Source: Salsipaludibacter albus
Lineage (GTDB): Bacteria; Actinomycetota; Nitriliruptoria; Nitriliruptorales; Nitriliruptoraceae
Assembly: GCF_019798055.1 (NCBI RefSeq)
Contig: NZ_JAHOPH010000004.1
Span: 124,001-188,000 of the forward strand
DNA: 64,000 bases
Direction of reading: 5' to 3'
Part shown: one piece after another, positions 34,487 to 52,029 of the stretch
Position numbering within the stretch: the first letter of the stretch is position 1
Layout: each line of letters begins with the position of its first letter
The notes under the pieces: model-generated
Told to the model about the DNA's origin: nothing
Databases searched by the model: none
Seen by the model: only the letters and a program-made list of their open reading frames with translations
Program-made: the position numbers and the translations under genes

Positions 34487-37400
34487 TCATGTTCCCGACC
34501 GGTAGGTGAGGTGCAGCGTGGCGGACTGGTCCGCGACCCCGTCGTGGGCCTCCGCAGTGCGCTTGCCGGTGCCCTGGACCAGCACGACGACCGCGTTCCC
34601 GCTGGCCCAGCCGGGGCGATCCACCAGCTGCTGCAGGAGGGCCGCCAGGTTCGGGGTCTGCTGGGCCGGTCCGCGCTCCCCCACGACGTTCCACGACGGC
34701 GGTGTCCACGGCACCGGCGAACCGAGCCTCGGGCGCGACGTCAGGTCGAAGGCGGCCGACGAGAAGGTCGGCGGATCGTCGGCCTGCTGCAGCGCCACCT
34801 GCAGGGTCGTCACCTGGCCGTCGGTCTCGTCCGCCTGGAACTGCACGCGTGCGGACTCGATGATCGCCCCCGGTGGCACCGCCACGCCGTCGAATCGCAG
34901 GCCGACCGTCTGGACCGTGGCCTCCTGGACCATCTCGAGGTCCGAACTGCCGAGGTCCACCACGCCGCTGGCGCCTTCCTCGGCGTCGTCGCTGTCGGCC
35001 GCCACCTGGACCGCGATCGACGTGACGTCGCCGGTCACGGTGACCGTGACGGTGGCGGGTGCCGACACGTCGAGCCCGTCGGATGCCCGGTAGGTGAAGG
35101 TGTCCACCCCCGTGAACCCGGGATCGGGCGTGTAGGTGACCGTCCGGTCCACGTTGACGACCACGGTCCCGTGGCCGGGCTGGGCGAGGTCCACCACCTG
35201 CAGGGGCTGGCCGTCCGGATCGCTGTCGTTGGCCAGGACGGCGATGGTCCGCGCCAGTCCGATCCCGGTCGACGCCGTGTCCGCGGCGGCCACGGGCGCC
35301 TGGTTGTCGGTCGTGGCCCCCTCGCTCGCCCAGGCGACGTGCAGGGTCGCGGCCTGGTCCGGCACCCCATCGTGGGCCTCGGCGGTGCGCTTGCCACTGC
35401 CGGAGACGAGCAGGGCGACCGCGTTGCCGCTGCTCCATCCGGGGCGATCCACCAGCTCCTGGACCAGCCGCGCCAGGTCGGGCGTCTGCTGGGCGGCACC
35501 GCGCTGACCCACCGGGCTCCACGACGGCGGCGTCCACGTCACCGGCTCGTCCAGCACGGGCCGCGAGGACAGGTCGAACGCGCCCGGACCGAAGGTCGGT
35601 GGGTCGTCCGCGTCCTGCAGGGCCAGGTCCAGCTGCGTGGTCCGGCCGTCGGTCTCGTCGACCTGGAACTGCACCCGGGCGGTGGTGATGGTCGCCCCAC
35701 GCGGGATGGCCACGCCGTCGAAGCGCAGGCCCACCGTCTGCACGGATGCCTCCTGGACCATCTCGAGGTCGGTGCTGTCGAGCTCGACGACCCCGCTGGC
35801 GGCCTCCTCGGCGTCGTCGGAGTTCGCCTCGACCTGGACGTCGACCGTCGCCACGTCGGGCGTCACGGTCACCGTGACCGTGGCCGGGGGCGACACCTCG
35901 ACCGAGTCGTCGGCCCGGTAGGTGAAGGTGTCGACGCCGGCGAACCCCGGCGACGGCGTGTAGGTGATCGTCTGGTCGGGATTGACCACGGCGGTCCCAC
36001 CGGCCGGCTGGACCAGGTCGGCGACCGCGAGCGGCTGGTCCTCGGGATCGGCGTCGTTGGCCAGGACGTCGATGGTCCGGGCCAGGTCGATCCACGTCGT
36101 CACGGTGTCGTCGACCGCCACGGGTGGCTCGTCGGCAGCCCGCACCGTGACCGTCACGGTCGCCGGGGCGGACACGGTCGTGGCGTCGGTCGCGGTGTAC
36201 GTGAAGGTGTCGGCGCCGCGGAAGCCCACCGTCGGCGTGTAGGTGACGGTCCCGTCCCCGTTCACCTCGACGGACCCGTGGGACGGCGGCGTCAGGTCGG
36301 CCACGGCCAGCGGGTCCCCGTCGACGTCGACGTCGTTGGCCAGCACGTCCACCACGACCGCGACGCCCTCGTCGGTGCTGGCGGTGTCGTCGGCCGCCGA
36401 CGGGGCATCGTCGACGGCCGCGACCGCCACGGTGACGGTTGCCGCGTCGGAGTCGTCGGTGCCGTCGCTGGCGACGTAGGTGAAGGTGTCGATGCCGTGG
36501 AAGTCCGGGGCCGGCGTGTAGGTCACCCTGCCGTCGGCCTCGAGCACGGCGCTGCCGTTGGCTGGCGTGGAGAGGTCGGTGACCACCAGGGCCTGGCCGT
36601 CGACGTCGGTGTCGTTGGCGAGCACGTCGACGACGACGGCCACGTCCTCGTCGGTGCCGGCATCGTCGTCCACGGCCTGCGGAGGCGTGTTCACGAACGC
36701 GACCTCGATCGTCACGGTCGCCGTGTTCGAGTCGGTCGTGCCGTCGTTGGCCGTGTAGGTGAACGTGTCCAGGCCGGAGAAGCCGGGCTCCGGCGAGTAG
36801 GTCACGGTCCCGTCCGCCTCGACCACGGCCGTCCCGTGTGCCGGGGCACCGAGGTTGGTGACCGTGAGCACGTCCCCGTCGACGTCGAGGTCGTTGGACA
36901 GGACGTCCACCCCGACCGACACCTCGCTGTCGGTCGTGGCGGCGTCGTCGACCGCCACCGGGAGGTCGTCGACCGCGGTCACGGTGATCGTCACGGTCGC
37001 CACGTTGCCGTTCGACTGGCCGTCGTTGGCGGTGTAGGTGAAGGCGTCCACACCGTGGAAGTCGGGGTCCGGATCGTAGGTGACGGTCCCGTCGGCCTCG
37101 AGCACGGCCGTGCCGTGGGCGGGGGTGACCAGGTTCGTGACGACGAGCGGGTCACCATCCGGGTCGGTGTCGTTGCCGAGCACGTCGAGTCCGACGGGCA
37201 CGTCCTCCATGGTCACGGCGAGGTCGTCGGTCGTCGTCGGTGGGGTCGGCGGGGTGGTGCCGCAGGGCACGCCGAGCGTGTGGGTGTCGACCGGCCCGTC
37301 GACCGACGAGTGGAACGTCACGGTGAGCCCGGTGCCACAGGCCGTGGCCAGCACGGCACCGAAGCCGCCGCGGTAGTAGGCCCGGCTCTCGGGCAGCAAC

Positions 37401-40400
37401 GACGACGCGGCACTGGCGATCGAGGCGCCACCCAGCCCCGACACCAGGTAGGTCAGCCCGTCGACCTCCAGCCGTTCGTAGACGTGGCGGTCGCCCGAGA
37501 CCACGAGGTCCGCCCCCCAGTCGGCGTAGGGCCACTGGGTGTCGGTGTCGTTGCCGTTGGACGAGTAGGGAGGATCGTGCACGACCACCACCTGCCACGG
37601 CGTGGTCGAGGCCGCCAGGCCAGCCTGCAGCCACGCCGCCTGGGCCGAGGCGACGTCACGACCGTCGGGCTCGGAACTGTGCGGGTTGAGCACGAACAGG
37701 TGCACCGGTCCACGCACCACGTCGTAGTAGCGTTCGTTGCCCGAGTCCGCGGGTGCGGTGTGTCCCCCGCCGGGCAGGGTGTGGAAGTCCAGGTAGTCGG
37801 CCAGCCCGCCACCCGCCTCGATGTCCTCGTCACCCAGCGCGGTGAACAGGCGGTTCAGCGGGGCGCCGTCGCCGTGGTCGCCGCGGTAGTTGCCCATCCA
37901 GTCGCCGTAGAGCGCGCCGACGGTGCTGTCCTGGTCCCCCGGGCCGTAGTTGTTGTCCCCGGTGGTGACCAGGAAGTCCGGCTCCAGTCCGTCCAGCATC
38001 GCCGCGACCGCGGCGGCGTCCGACGACCCGTTGCCGTAGTCCCCGAACACGCCGAACGACACGGTCGACGGGCCGGTGTCGCCCGGCGCCACCACCTGGA
38101 CGGGGGCCAGGTCGGTGCCCACCAGGTCACCGTCGTCGACCGCCAGCGCCAACTGGTAGGTCCCGGGCTGGGAGAACGTCGCGGTCGTGTCCAGCGCGTT
38201 GGAGTCGGCGAAGGTCACCGTTCCCGGGCCCGAGACCTTCGACCAGGTCGCGTCCAGGGCACCACCGGGGAGGCCGTCGTCGACCGCCTCGCCCGACAGG
38301 TCCGCGGCTTCGCCGGCGAAGGTGGCGTCCGCGCTGGCGACGACGTCGGGTGCGGTGTTGCCACCCGTCCCGCCCCCGTCGAACCGCACGTGCAGCGTGG
38401 GCGACAGGGCCGGGAACCCGTCGTGGGCCTCGGCGGTCCGCTTGCCAGTGCCGGTCACCACCAGGACCATCGCGTTGCCTTCGTCCCACCCGGGTTGGTC
38501 GACCAGTTGCTGCACGACCGGGGACAGGTCCGGGGTCCGCTGGGCCGGTCCACGCTCACCGACGGCGTTCCACGCCGGCGGGCTCCACGGCACCGACTGG
38601 GCGAGCAGGGGTCGCGCCGAGATGTCGAACGGCGTGACCCCGAACGTCGGGGGGTCGTCGGCGTCCTGGAAGGCCAGGTCCAGGGTGGTCGGCGTCCCGT
38701 CGGTCTCGTCGGCCTCGAACTGCACCCACGCTTCCGTGACCGTCGCACCGGGCGGGACCGGGACCCCGTCGAAGCGCACGCCGACGGTCTGCACGGACGA
38801 CTCCTGGGTCATCTCCAGGTCCGAGCTGCCGCGGTCCATCGTCCCGCTGGCGGCCTCCTCGGCGTCGTCGGTGTCCGAACCGACCTGGACCACCACGGGT
38901 GGGTCCCAGTTCGCGGTGACCGTGACCGTCACCGTCGCCGGTGCCGACGTGTCGAGGCCGTCGCTCACCCGGTAGGTGAAGCTGTCGGTGCCCGCGAAGC
39001 CCGCATCCGGGGTGTAGGTCACGGTCTGGTCCGCGTTCACCACCGCCGTCCCGTCACCCGGCGGGACCAGGTCGGTGACCGTCAGGACCTGTCCCTCCGG
39101 GTCGGCATCGTTGACCAGCACCCCGATGGTGCGTGCCACGCCGACCCCGGTCGTGACGGTGTCGGCGACCGCCACGGGGGGTTGGTTCGCGGCCAGCACG
39201 GTGACGGTCACCGTCGCGGTGTCGCACTGCGGATCCGGGTCGCACACCTGGTAGGCGAAGCTGTCGGTCCCCACGAAGCCGGGATCCGGGGTGTAGGTGA
39301 TGGTGCCACCCGGGTCGGCCGCAGCCGAACCGTCCGACGGTGACCCGACGCCGCCCAGGGTGAGCGGGTCGCCGCCCAGGTCGGCGTCGTTGGCCAGCAC
39401 GTCGATCGTGACCGCCTGGTCGACCACGGTGGTGGCGGCGTCGTCCGAGGCGATCGGGGCGAGGTCGCCGACCTGTCCGGGGAAGCGCAACTCGTGGAGC
39501 CGTCCGTCGTTCTCGTTGGGGTCGGCGTCGTTGTCCACTCCCCGGTCCACCACGTACATGGACGTGCCGAGGCCGTCCGACGACGGCGCCAGCGTGATCC
39601 CGGCCGGCGTCCGCGGCGCCGCCGCCCCGATGTCGATGGTCCGGATCAGCCCCCCCGTCAGGGTCAGCTCGCTGACGAGGTCGGTCCGACGGTCGACCAC
39701 CAGCAGCGTGTCGTCGAACACGTTGTGGACGATTCCCTCCGGGTCCTGGATCGCGTGCCGGGCGAGGTCGAAGTGGGTGATCGTGTCGTCGCCGGTGGAG
39801 CCGCCACCCGTGAACGTGCCGTCCGGACCCGGCGCGATGCGCCACACCTCGGCATTGACCCCGTCCACCACGAACACCGTGTTGGACGGCGCGTGGTAGG
39901 TGACGTCCTCGACATCGATGGTCCCGAACCCGAAACTGCCCATCGTGGCCGTGGTGACCGCGTCGTCGGGGGTCCCGTAGCGCAGGTCCGGCCCCGGTCG
40001 GACCGTGTGCAGCTTCCCACTCGAGCGGTCGTCGGACACGAACAGGCGCCCGTTGCCGAGGTCCTGGGACAGCCCGGTCGGCTCGTTCGACCACGGCAGC
40101 GTCGCCCCGGTCCGCACCAGCGTCCCGCCACGCGTGGTCTGGAACAGGTTCGCCCCCGCGAAGATCGGCATCTCGTTGACCTCGGAGTCCGCGATCAGGA
40201 GGCGGTCCTGGTCCGCCAGCCAGGTCACGCCCGCCGAGTCGGGACTGGGCGGCGAGAACGCCGACAGCTGCGTGGTCCTGATCAGCTCGGCGACGTCGTC
40301 GATCGCGGCCGCCTCCACGACCGCGGCCAGCGACAGCTCCACCACGCCACCCGACACGTCTGCCGTGCCCGCGTCCGCCACGAACAGGCTCGTCGCGTCG

Positions 40401-41092
40401 GCGTCGTCGGTGGCGTCCGCCGACGGTGCGAACGTCATCGCACCGGGCTCGACCAGTGATGCCGCCTCGACCCGGCGGGTTCCGACGACCGCACCGGCGT
40501 CGTCGACGGCGACGACGGTGTCGGTCGACCAGTCCGCCACGTTGACCAGCCCGGTCGACGGGTCCACCGCCACCGCGTCCGGACCGTCACCCATCGAGGT
40601 GTCGTCCAGCGACGTCTCGGTCACGTCGCCCGAGGTCGACACCCGCACCAGGCTGGGGCCCGACGCGTCCAGCACCACCACGTCCCCGGTCCCCGGGTCC
40701 GAGGTGACGGCCGTGGCCTCGTCGATCGACGTGCTGACGGTGTCGACGGTTCCGCCGCCGTCGTCGATGGTCACCCGGCCCCCGTCCACCGACACGAGGT
40801 TCCCGCCTGCGGCGATGGTGGCCGTCGTGGGGTCCACCTCGGTCGCGCGGACGTCCAGCACCTCGCTGCCGTCGCGCGACAGGCCGACCAGCCCGTGGTC
40901 ACCGGGCTCGCCGATCCAGAGCACGTCCGCCTCGGGGTCCCACGCGACCCCCGACGGTCGCATCACCCCCAGGTCACCGGTCGTGACCACGTTCTCCTCG
41001 ACGGCTCGCCCGTCGGCCACGGCAGGCTCCTGGGCCGCGACCAGGCCGCCCGCCAGCACCGCCATCACCGTCATGACGGCGAGTGGCCGCAT
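34487..41092 (-). CDS. Giant secreted multidomain protein: beta-propeller, Ig-like repeats, DNRLRE-like domains, internal metallophosphoesterase
   Basis: This product of about 2201 residues begins with a signal peptide ([20 protein letters not shown]). Residues about 30-535 look like an NHL/YVTN-type beta-propeller. Eight cadherin-like/Ig repeats of about 95 residues occur (two at 540-730, five at 1285-1755, one near 1925-2020), each with DVLANDxDxDG and a TYTPxPGFxGxDxFTYxxxDG core. Three DNRLRE-like domains lie at about 733-903, 1752-1918 and 2028-2201. An Ig/PKD unit and a purple-acid-phosphatase-like domain (about 1005-1278; GDYG, GDNNYG, HDPPY) sit centrally. Two metal-ligand blocks are altered (GNHD is GDED; GHxH is GDRH). 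No sortase signal or membrane anchor is seen. ATG 41092 is picked for the signal peptide; the frame opens earlier at 41221. Confidence 0.88.
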   Translation of the reverse strand: MRPLAVMTVMAVLAGGLVAAQEPAVADGRAVEENVVTTGDLGVMRPSGVAWDPEADVLWIGEPGDHGLVGLSRDGSEVLDVRATEVDPTTATIAAGGNLVSVDGGRVTIDDGGGTVDTVSTSIDEATAVTSDPGTGDVVVLDASGPSLVRVSTSGDVTETSLDDTSMGDGPDAVAVDPSTGLVNVADWSTDTVVAVDDAGAVVGTRRVEAASLVEPGAMTFAPSADATDDADATSLFVADAGTADVSGGVVELSLAAVVEAAAIDDVAELIRTTQLSAFSPPSPDSAGVTWLADQDRLLIADSEVNEMPIFAGANLFQTTRGGTLVRTGATLPWSNEPTGLSQDLGNGRLFVSDDRSSGKLHTVRPGPDLRYGTPDDAVTTATMGSFGFGTIDVEDVTYHAPSNTVFVVDGVNAEVWRIAPGPDGTFTGGGSTGDDTITHFDLARHAIQDPEGIVHNVFDDTLLVVDRRTDLVSELTLTGGLIRTIDIGAAAPRTPAGITLAPSSDGLGTSMYVVDRGVDNDADPNENDGRLHELRFPGQVGDLAPIASDDAATTVVDQAVTIDVLANDADLGGDPLTLGGVGSPSDGSAAADPGGTITYTPDPGFVGTDSFAYQVCDPDPQCDTATVTVTVLAANQPPVAVADTVTTGVGVARTIGVLVNDADPEGQVLTVTDLVPPGDGTAVVNADQTVTYTPDAGFAGTDSFTYRVSDGLDTSAPATVTVTVTANWDPPVVVQVGSDTDDAEEAASGTMDRGSSDLEMTQESSVQTVGVRFDGVPVPPGATVTEAWVQFEADETDGTPTTLDLAFQDADDPPTFGVTPFDISARPLLAQSVPWSPPAWNAVGERGPAQRTPDLSPVVQQLVDQPGWDEGNAMVLVVTGTGKRTAEAHDGFPALSPTLHVRFDGGGTGGNTAPDVVASADATFAGEAADLSGEAVDDGLPGGALDATWSKVSGPGTVTFADSNALDTTATFSQPGTYQLALAVDDGDLVGTDLAPVQVVAPGDTGPSTVSFGVFGDYGNGSSDAAAVAAMLDGLEPDFLVTTGDNNYGPGDQDSTVGALYGDWMGNYRGDHGDGAPLNRLFTALGDEDIEAGGGLADYLDFHTLPGGGHTAPADSGNERYYDVVRGPVHLFVLNPHSSEPDGRDVASAQAAWLQAGLAASTTPWQVVVVHDPPYSSNGNDTDTQWPYADWGADLVVSGDRHVYERLEVDGLTYLVSGLGGASIASAASSLLPESRAYYRGGFGAVLATACGTGLTVTFHSSVDGPVDTHTLGVPCGTTPPTPPTTTDDLAVTMEDVPVGLDVLGNDTDPDGDPLVVTNLVTPAHGTAVLEADGTVTYDPDPDFHGVDAFTYTANDGQSNGNVATVTITVTAVDDLPVAVDDAATTDSEVSVGVDVLSNDLDVDGDVLTVTNLGAPAHGTAVVEADGTVTYSPEPGFSGLDTFTYTANDGTTDSNTATVTIEVAFVNTPPQAVDDDAGTDEDVAVVVDVLANDTDVDGQALVVTDLSTPANGSAVLEADGRVTYTPAPDFHGIDTFTYVASDGTDDSDAATVTVAVAAVDDAPSAADDTASTDEGVAVVVDVLANDVDVDGDPLAVADLTPPSHGSVEVNGDGTVTYTPTVGFRGADTFTYTATDATTVSAPATVTVTVRAADEPPVAVDDTVTTWIDLARTIDVLANDADPEDQPLAVADLVQPAGGTAVVNPDQTITYTPSPGFAGVDTFTYRADDSVEVSPPATVTVTVTPDVATVDVQVEANSDDAEEAASGVVELDSTDLEMVQEASVQTVGLRFDGVAIPRGATITTARVQFQVDETDGRTTQLDLALQDADDPPTFGPGAFDLSSRPVLDEPVTWTPPSWSPVGQRGAAQQTPDLARLVQELVDRPGWSSGNAVALLVSGSGKRTAEAHDGVPDQAATLHVAWASEGATTDNQAPVAAADTASTGIGLARTIAVLANDSDPDGQPLQVVDLAQPGHGTVVVNVDRTVTYTPDPGFTGVDTFTYRASDGLDVSAPATVTVTVTGDVTSIAVQVAADSDDAEEGASGVVDLGSSDLEMVQEATVQTVGLRFDGVAVPPGAIIESARVQFQADETDGQVTTLQVALQQADDPPTFSSAAFDLTSRPRLGSPVPWTPPSWNVVGERGPAQQTPNLAALLQQLVDRPGWASGNAVVVLVQGTGKRTAEAHDGVADQSATLHLTYRSGT

Positions 41093-41254
41093 CCGACTGG
41101 CCCGCTCGCCGGGCGGTCGACCACCCCCCGTCGACGAGATTTCGTGCACGCCAGTCACATCGCCATCGCCCATGCCACACCCGCCGCGCCCCAGACCACG
41201 CCACCTCGCGTGACGTGCCACGACATCCGACCACGGCCGGGCTCACCTGCGACA

Positions 41255-41268
41255 GGGGCAGGTGTCCC
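41255..41268. promoter_or_regulatory. GGGACA-N2-TGTCCC type palindrome before the giant secreted protein
   Basis: GGGGCAGGTGTCCC matches 11 of 12 positions of the motif, 163 bp upstream of the ATG at 41092 and just before the stop of the preceding gene. It shares the GG spacer with the site at 56516. Confidence 0.45.
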
Positions 41269-41286
41269 ACCCGCGGATGACGGGCT

Positions 41287-41772
41287 TCAGGCGGCTGGGG
41301 AGTCCGCCACCGCCCGGGCGCGCAAGGGCTCCAGCACGACCAGTGCGCAGAACACGACCAGCACGCCCACCGGCACGTCGTGCTCGGCCAGGGCGCTGCC
41401 CGGCTTGATCCGCAGGCGACTGGCGAACGTGGTGAGGTCCAGCAGCTGCGGTCCTGACAGGTCGTCGGTCACCTCCCACTTGAAGGGTCCGACGCCACGC
41501 TTGGTGATCCGGGCGCGGGTCGAGGCCAGCGTGACGTGGCCCGCACCGTGGGCCATGATCCGCAGCGACCCCAGTCGCGAGCCCAGTCCGGCGTCGACCA
41601 GCGTGGTGTAGCCGCGACCGTGGCGCAGCTCGAGCCGGCGGCCGTCCAGCGTGACCAGGTCGTCCTGCAGCCGGCCGAGGACGTCGCCGTCCCCGTGCAG
41701 CTCCCACTGGTCGTCGGACCCCGCCTTCCAGGTCAGGGCTCCGTCGCGCAGGGCGTCGTCGATGCGGCTCAC
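41287..41772 (-). CDS. Hypothetical protein with a C-terminal membrane helix
   Basis: The 161-residue protein has a beta-rich soluble part (ELHGDGDVLGRLQDDLVTLD, SLRIMAHGAGHVTLASTRAR, GPFKWEVTDD) that resembles twelve-stranded barrel folds such as the LURP-one-related group, and a C-terminal hydrophobic helix (VPVGVLVVFCALVVL, about 134-148). The resemblance is weak. It lies between the mechanosensitive channel gene and the giant secreted protein on the same strand. Confidence 0.65.
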   Translation of the reverse strand: MSRIDDALRDGALTWKAGSDDQWELHGDGDVLGRLQDDLVTLDGRRLELRHGRGYTTLVDAGLGSRLGSLRIMAHGAGHVTLASTRARITKRGVGPFKWEVTDDLSGPQLLDLTTFASRLRIKPGSALAEHDVPVGVLVVFCALVVLEPLRARAVADSPAA

Positions 41773-41851
41773 GGCGGTCTTCCGGTCGGGCGTGCAGGAT
41801 CGGCCGCAAGCCTACCCAGCACCCGGGGCCAGCCGTCCGGACCGCGGGGGC

Positions 41852-44901
<3,050 letters not shown>

Positions 44902-44921
44902 GCGTCGTTCCTCGGCACACG

Positions 44922-44959
44922 ACGACGGGGTGCGGACCCGAAGGCCCGCACCCCGTCGT
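44922..44959. terminator. Strong bidirectional terminator between parE and the secreted nuclease
   Basis: ACGACGGGGTGCGG (44922-44935) pairs perfectly with 44946-44959: a 14-bp stem and 10-nt loop between convergent genes. Confidence 0.85.
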
Positions 44960-44977
44960 GGGTGTGTCGGTCCGGAA

Positions 44978-47900
44978 CTATGGTCGGCAGCCGTTGCCGT
45001 TGCCCTTGCCCCTGTCCTGGCAGTTGCGGTTGCCCGGACGGTCCAGGTCCATGCCGACCAGCACGGCGTCGTGGTCCGACGCCCGGTACTCGTCCGGCGC
45101 GTAGATGGCGTCCTGGCCGTCGGACTTGAACGACATGTCGTAGTCGATCAAGTCCGGCTCGTCGGTGTTGGCGTGCCACACCGCGGCACCGGTGACGTCC
45201 TCGGCCAGGTCGGCGTTGGCCAACGCGTGGTCGAGGTAGCCCAGCTGCCCGTCGAAGACGTAGGAGTAGGCGTACTCACCCTGGTACTCGGCGATCAGGT
45301 CGACGTAGCCGCCGTCCACGATCGCGTCGATCGGGTCCTCCTTGTCGTAGGAGTTGAGGTCGCCCGTGACCAGGATGTTGCCCGGATGCACCTTGGTCGG
45401 GTTGCTGTCGAGCCAGTCGACGATGGCCTCGGCCGCCGCGGTGCGGACGCCGTCGCAGTTGCCACCCTCGGTGTCGGGCAGGTCGGGGTCACCGACGTCA
45501 CTGCACGACGAGCCCTTGGACTTCAGGTGGTTGACCGCCACCAGGACGTCCGCCCCGGTGCCGTGCTCGACGAAGGTCTGGGCCAGCACCGGCCGGTTCT
45601 TGGAGTCGAGGAACCGCGGGTCCACGGACTGGTCCAGGATCGCGTACTCACCCTTGGGATCGACGCTGTCGGTCTTGTAGATCAGCCCGACCTTGATCGC
45701 GTCGGTGCCCAGGTAGCCGGTCGAGATCGCGGCATAGGTGCCCTCCCCGACCTCGGCGTTGAGGGCCGCGACCAGTGTCTCGACCGCGGTCGGGCTGTTC
45801 TCGATCTCCATCAGCCCGACGACGTCGGCGTCCAGCTCGGCCAGTGCGGCCACGATCTTGGCCTCCTGGCGCTCGAACTCCAGTTCCGTGTCGGCGCCTC
45901 GGCACTCCTGGTTCATGTCCGGCCCGCACGCGTTGTCGAGCGGGTCCCCGGTCGGGTAGTCCAGCGTCGGGAAGTAGTTCAGGACGTTGAACGCGGCCAC
46001 CTGGAGCCGGCCACCGACGTCGGGCACGTCCGGCCGCGGGTTCGCGACCGTGAAGTCGGCCGGCCCGGTCGGCTGGATGCGGTACAGCCCGAAGCTCTCG
46101 TCGATCACCCCCACGGTGTTGGTGACCAGGTCACCACCACGGAAGCGGTTGTCGAGCGTGAACGGGTCACCGTTGGGGTGGCGGGTGACCTGCGGGTTCT
46201 GGGTGGACAGCCCGTCGTCGAGCGTGATGCGGGCCGTGTCGTTGTAGGTCTCCAGCGCCACTGCCTCGGCCGAACCGGGCTCGTACACCGCGGTGGGCTG
46301 GAACTGGCGCTCGGTCCCGAGCACGATCTCGCCGAAGCGGTCGTAGTTGAAGTACTCGAGGATCGCGAGGTCCTGGGGGAACGTGACGTACATGCCCTCG
46401 TAGCGCTCGAAGCCCGTGAAGTCGTCGAGGCCGGCGAGGTCGGTGGGCACCAGCACGTCGGTCGCTGCCGGCAGGTCGACCCCGCTGGCGCACACGACCA
46501 CGGAGTCGGCGTAGACCTGGGTCTGGCTCGCGCCGCCCGAGGTCTCGTACTCGGCGGCTTCGCCCACGACGTGCACGCGGTCACCCACGTTGACGTCGAC
46601 GAGCGGACTGCCCTCGTAGACGAACACGCCGTCGGAGGTGGCCGCGTCACCGTCGCCGGCGTCCTGCACGTGGAAGCCGCCCAGGTTGCCGAAGCCCTCG
46701 TCGTCGTACTGGAAGTCACCGACGACGACACCCTCGATGGCGACCGTCTCGCCCTCGACCGGAGTGGTGGCCCCGTCGCCCTGGACACTGCCGATGGTCA
46801 CGGTCGGGTCGCCGCACTCGCCACCGGGGCCGCCGGTGTCCTCGACCCACGCGTTGGGTGCGCCGGGGGTGTTGTAGGCCTCGCCCGGGGCGGGGTCGCC
46901 GTCCTCGATGCCGGCCAGGTCGAAGTCGTTGCGGACCCAGTCGTCCGCGGTGTCGGTGTCGGCGCCGTCGGGGATGCGCGATGCACCGCCGGGCGCGAAG
47001 GTGTTGGCGTCCCCGTCGAACAGCCCGTCGAGCGTGGTCTGGGCCCAGGTCTGGTCGCCGCTGTCCCCGTCGTCCACCGCGACCGAGTCGACCACGGTGC
47101 CGAGGTCGCCGGTCACGTCGGTCTCGCCGGTCCAGTCCCGCACGAGCAGCAGCGACAGGGTGCCGTTCTGCAGCGCCGGGCTGGGCGAGTCGAGCAGCGC
47201 GAAACCGGCGGCGTCGGTCGTGCCCACCGCGTAGTCGCCGATCACGGTGCCGAAGTTTGACGAGCCCTCGTCGCCCTCGACCTGCAGGACGGTGTAGGCG
47301 GACAGGTCGGTGTCGGCCGGCCCGTACAGCTCGACGTACTCGACGTCGGTGCCGGTGGTGCTGGCGGAGAACTCGTTGATGACGACGGAGCCTCCTCCGC
47401 CCCCACCTTCGCAGTCGACGGCGTGGCTGCCGAGGCCGTCGAAGGTGTCGTTGCCGAACTCGCTCCACTCCTGCGACGGGTCGAAGGCGTCGTCGACCAC
47501 CGTGTCGCCGGTGCAGACGTCGGCGTTGCGACGAAGGGTGTTGTTCGCGGTGGACGGCGTGCCCCAGCTGGTGCCGGGGTCGAGGCCGAGCGTGCCGAAC
47601 GAGTCCACCACGGTGTCGTCGGTGGTCCGCAGCGCCAGGAAGTCGTCACCGTTCCACAGGCTGGCGTTGGTCGTCTGGTCGGCGTAGGCCGCGAGGTCCT
47701 CGTCGGCGAACACGTAGGCATCACCGGCAGCCAGGGATCCCGACAGCGGGAACGTGGCCGTGGAGGTGCCGCCGTTGAACGAGACGAACAACTCGTAGCC
47801 CGACAGGTCGACTGCAGCGTCGGTGCCGTTGTAGAACTCCACGGCCTTGTTGAAGCTCGATCCCTCGACGTACTCGCTGATGATCAGGTCGGTCGGTGCG

Positions 47901-47998
47901 GCGGCTCGCGCTGCCGTTGCCGGGACCATGACCGCCGCGGCCAGCAGTGCGGCCAGCAACGACACCCCCCAGCGCCTCGTCGTCAACGTCGTCTCCAC
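44978..47998 (-). CDS. Secreted ExeM/NucH-type extracellular nuclease
   Basis: The 1006-residue protein has a signal peptide ([20 protein letters not shown]), two lamin-tail-like domains (about 35-170 and 205-340; [30 protein letters not shown]), an OB-like middle region, and a C-terminal endonuclease/exonuclease/phosphatase domain from about 610 with [31 protein letters not shown] and the final [12 protein letters not shown]. This order is that of ExeM/NucH nucleases that degrade extracellular DNA. GTG 47998 with AAGGGG upstream is the only start that keeps a normal signal peptide. It lies between the two topoisomerase genes on the opposite strand. Confidence 0.92.
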   Translation of the reverse strand: METTLTTRRWGVSLLAALLAAAVMVPATAARAAAPTDLIISEYVEGSSFNKAVEFYNGTDAAVDLSGYELFVSFNGGTSTATFPLSGSLAAGDAYVFADEDLAAYADQTTNASLWNGDDFLALRTTDDTVVDSFGTLGLDPGTSWGTPSTANNTLRRNADVCTGDTVVDDAFDPSQEWSEFGNDTFDGLGSHAVDCEGGGGGGSVVINEFSASTTGTDVEYVELYGPADTDLSAYTVLQVEGDEGSSNFGTVIGDYAVGTTDAAGFALLDSPSPALQNGTLSLLLVRDWTGETDVTGDLGTVVDSVAVDDGDSGDQTWAQTTLDGLFDGDANTFAPGGASRIPDGADTDTADDWVRNDFDLAGIEDGDPAPGEAYNTPGAPNAWVEDTGGPGGECGDPTVTIGSVQGDGATTPVEGETVAIEGVVVGDFQYDDEGFGNLGGFHVQDAGDGDAATSDGVFVYEGSPLVDVNVGDRVHVVGEAAEYETSGGASQTQVYADSVVVCASGVDLPAATDVLVPTDLAGLDDFTGFERYEGMYVTFPQDLAILEYFNYDRFGEIVLGTERQFQPTAVYEPGSAEAVALETYNDTARITLDDGLSTQNPQVTRHPNGDPFTLDNRFRGGDLVTNTVGVIDESFGLYRIQPTGPADFTVANPRPDVPDVGGRLQVAAFNVLNYFPTLDYPTGDPLDNACGPDMNQECRGADTELEFERQEAKIVAALAELDADVVGLMEIENSPTAVETLVAALNAEVGEGTYAAISTGYLGTDAIKVGLIYKTDSVDPKGEYAILDQSVDPRFLDSKNRPVLAQTFVEHGTGADVLVAVNHLKSKGSSCSDVGDPDLPDTEGGNCDGVRTAAAEAIVDWLDSNPTKVHPGNILVTGDLNSYDKEDPIDAIVDGGYVDLIAEYQGEYAYSYVFDGQLGYLDHALANADLAEDVTGAAVWHANTDEPDLIDYDMSFKSDGQDAIYAPDEYRASDHDAVLVGMDLDRPGNRNCQDRGKGNGNGCRP

Positions 47999-48269
47999 GT
48001 GTGTCCCCTTCGACTGTCTGGTCGTGTTCAGAGTGGACGGGACCACGAACCTCGCACCCCCGCGACGGCCGAGTGACCGACCGGATGCGAAGGCTACTGA
48101 GACAACACCCACGGAGGCATGGTCGGACGGCGGCCCGTCCGGTGAACGCTCACGGGCATGTCGGCGCCCGTCGCGCCCACCCTCCCCGACATCGTCGGAG
48201 GCGGTTCGTATCCTCGCGACAGACGTCGCCCGCCGTCCCGTCCCCCGCACCGCCGAAGGCCCGCCGAAC

Positions 48270-50672
<2,403 letters not shown>

Positions 50673-50827
50673 CCGGGGTCGGAGCGGCTCGCTTCGCACC
50701 GGACGAACGGCGGGGGGACGGTGCTCGGATCGCGGCGGTCCGCCACCTAGGCTCATCCCGATCCGCGCCGCGCTGCACCGACCGACCCGTTCCTCCTGCC
50801 GCACGCGCCCATCGAGCACGAAGGACG

Positions 50828-51118
50828 ATGATGGCCACCGTGGTCACCTCCGACAGCACGCCCTCCCCCCTGGTCGCCGACCGTCGTGACGACGACCGCG
50901 TGTGGGGCCGGGTGTGGTGGTTCTGCCCCGACCGAGGCTTCGGCTGGGTCCTGGACGACCGCGACCACGCCTGGTTCACGACCTGGAGCGACCTCCCGGG
51001 CCAGGGCTTCCGCTGGCTCGAGGACGGCGTGGCCGTGTCCTTCCGGACCGACCGCGACTGCCACGGCCCGGTCGCCCGTGACGTCGTCGTCGAGTCCGCA
51101 CGCCGGATGGCCGGCTAG
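50828..51118 (+). CDS. Divergent cold-shock-domain-like protein
   Basis: The 96-residue product aligns by eye with the cold-shock domain: GRVWWFCPDRGFGWVLDD matches GxVKWFNxxKGFGFI (RNP1), then HAWFTTWSDLPGQGFRWLED matches VFVHxSDIxGxGFRxLxE, and CHGPVARDVVVES matches KGPQAxNV. The RNP2 VFVHF is replaced by AWFTT, and there is a 25-residue N-terminal leader. It may bind single-stranded nucleic acid; whether it still does is open. AAGG precedes ATG 50828 (or 50831). Its stop shares CTAG with the converging polymerase gene. Confidence 0.75.
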   Translation: MMATVVTSDSTPSPLVADRRDDDRVWGRVWWFCPDRGFGWVLDDRDHAWFTTWSDLPGQGFRWLEDGVAVSFRTDRDCHGPVARDVVVESARRMAG

Positions 51119-52029
51119 GACGTCCCCAACGCCGGGAGTTGCTGCTCCAGCGTCAGCGTCGGGGCGAACAGGTCTCCCTGCTCGTCGATCCGGAGGAGCA
51201 CCTCGTCGGCGGTGAAGGCGAGCACGGTGTCGCGTCGGGCGGCGGTCTCGACCTCGTCACGCGTCACCGGCGTCGAGACCGTCGGGGTGTCGCGGGCGCG
51301 CAGCGAGTAGACCGCGACGGTCGTCTTGAGCGGCACGTTCTGGCTCCAGTCGACGAACACCTTCCCCGTGCGGGCGCTGCGGTCCATACTGGTCAGGACG
51401 AGGTCGGGGTGGACCCGCTCCAGCAGGCGTCCGACGGACCGGGCGAACTCCTTGGTCTCGTCATAGGTCGTGTCGTCCGAGTTCACCGGCACGTACACCT
51501 GCAGGCCCTTGGAGCCCGAGGTCTTGGCGAACGCCTCCAGGCCCAGCCGGTCGAAGACCTCGAAGAGCCAGCCCGCGACCACGCACGACTCGACGATGCC
51601 GGCGGGTGGTCCGGGGTCGAGGTCGAACACCACCATCGTCGGCCGGTGGGGATCGGGTGCCCGGCCCATCGGCACGTGCAGCTCGAGCGCCGCGAGGTTC
51701 GCGGCCCACACCAGCGCCGCGCGCTCGCGCAGGTCGCAGTGCGCCACGACCTTGTCGCGGCCGATCCGCCCCAGGTCGACGGTGGGCAGCCAGTCCGGAT
51801 GGTGCGGCGGACACCGCTTCTCGAAGAAGTGGTCGCCCTCGACGCCGTCGGGGTAGCGCACCATCGTCAGTGGCCGGTCACGCAGGTGGGGCAGCATCAC
51901 GTCGGCGACCCGCGTGTAGTAGTCGATCACGGCGGCCTTGGTGGTGCCCGTGGACGGGTACAGGACCTTGTCGAGGTTGGACAGGCGCAGTCGACGGTCG
52001 TCGACCGTGACAGTGACCCGTTCAGCCAC
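51115..52029 (-). CDS. ligD: Stand-alone LigD-type NHEJ polymerase/primase (PolDom)
   Basis: The 304-residue protein is the polymerase domain of bacterial LigD without ligase or phosphoesterase modules: LSNLDKVLYPSTGTTKAAVIDYY near 15-37, FFEKRCPPHHPDW, metal-binding VVFDLDPGPP (D-x-D) near 134-143, KTSGSKGLQVYVP and the third Asp in VFVDWSQN. It adds ribonucleotides and fills gaps during end joining with Ku. GTG 52029 overlaps the alpha/beta hydrolase stop by 8 bp. The ligase must be encoded elsewhere. Confidence 0.92.
   Translation of the reverse strand: MAERVTVTVDDRRLRLSNLDKVLYPSTGTTKAAVIDYYTRVADVMLPHLRDRPLTMVRYPDGVEGDHFFEKRCPPHHPDWLPTVDLGRIGRDKVVAHCDLRERAALVWAANLAALELHVPMGRAPDPHRPTMVVFDLDPGPPAGIVESCVVAGWLFEVFDRLGLEAFAKTSGSKGLQVYVPVNSDDTTYDETKEFARSVGRLLERVHPDLVLTSMDRSARTGKVFVDWSQNVPLKTTVAVYSLRARDTPTVSTPVTRDEVETAARRDTVLAFTADEVLLRIDEQGDLFAPTLTLEQQLPALGTS

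Noticed and set aside
34484-39343. Long + strand frame of about 1600 codons
   Set aside because: It is antisense to the giant secreted protein and its Gly/Arg/Val/His composition is typical of a shadow frame; the opposite strand has signal peptide and domains.
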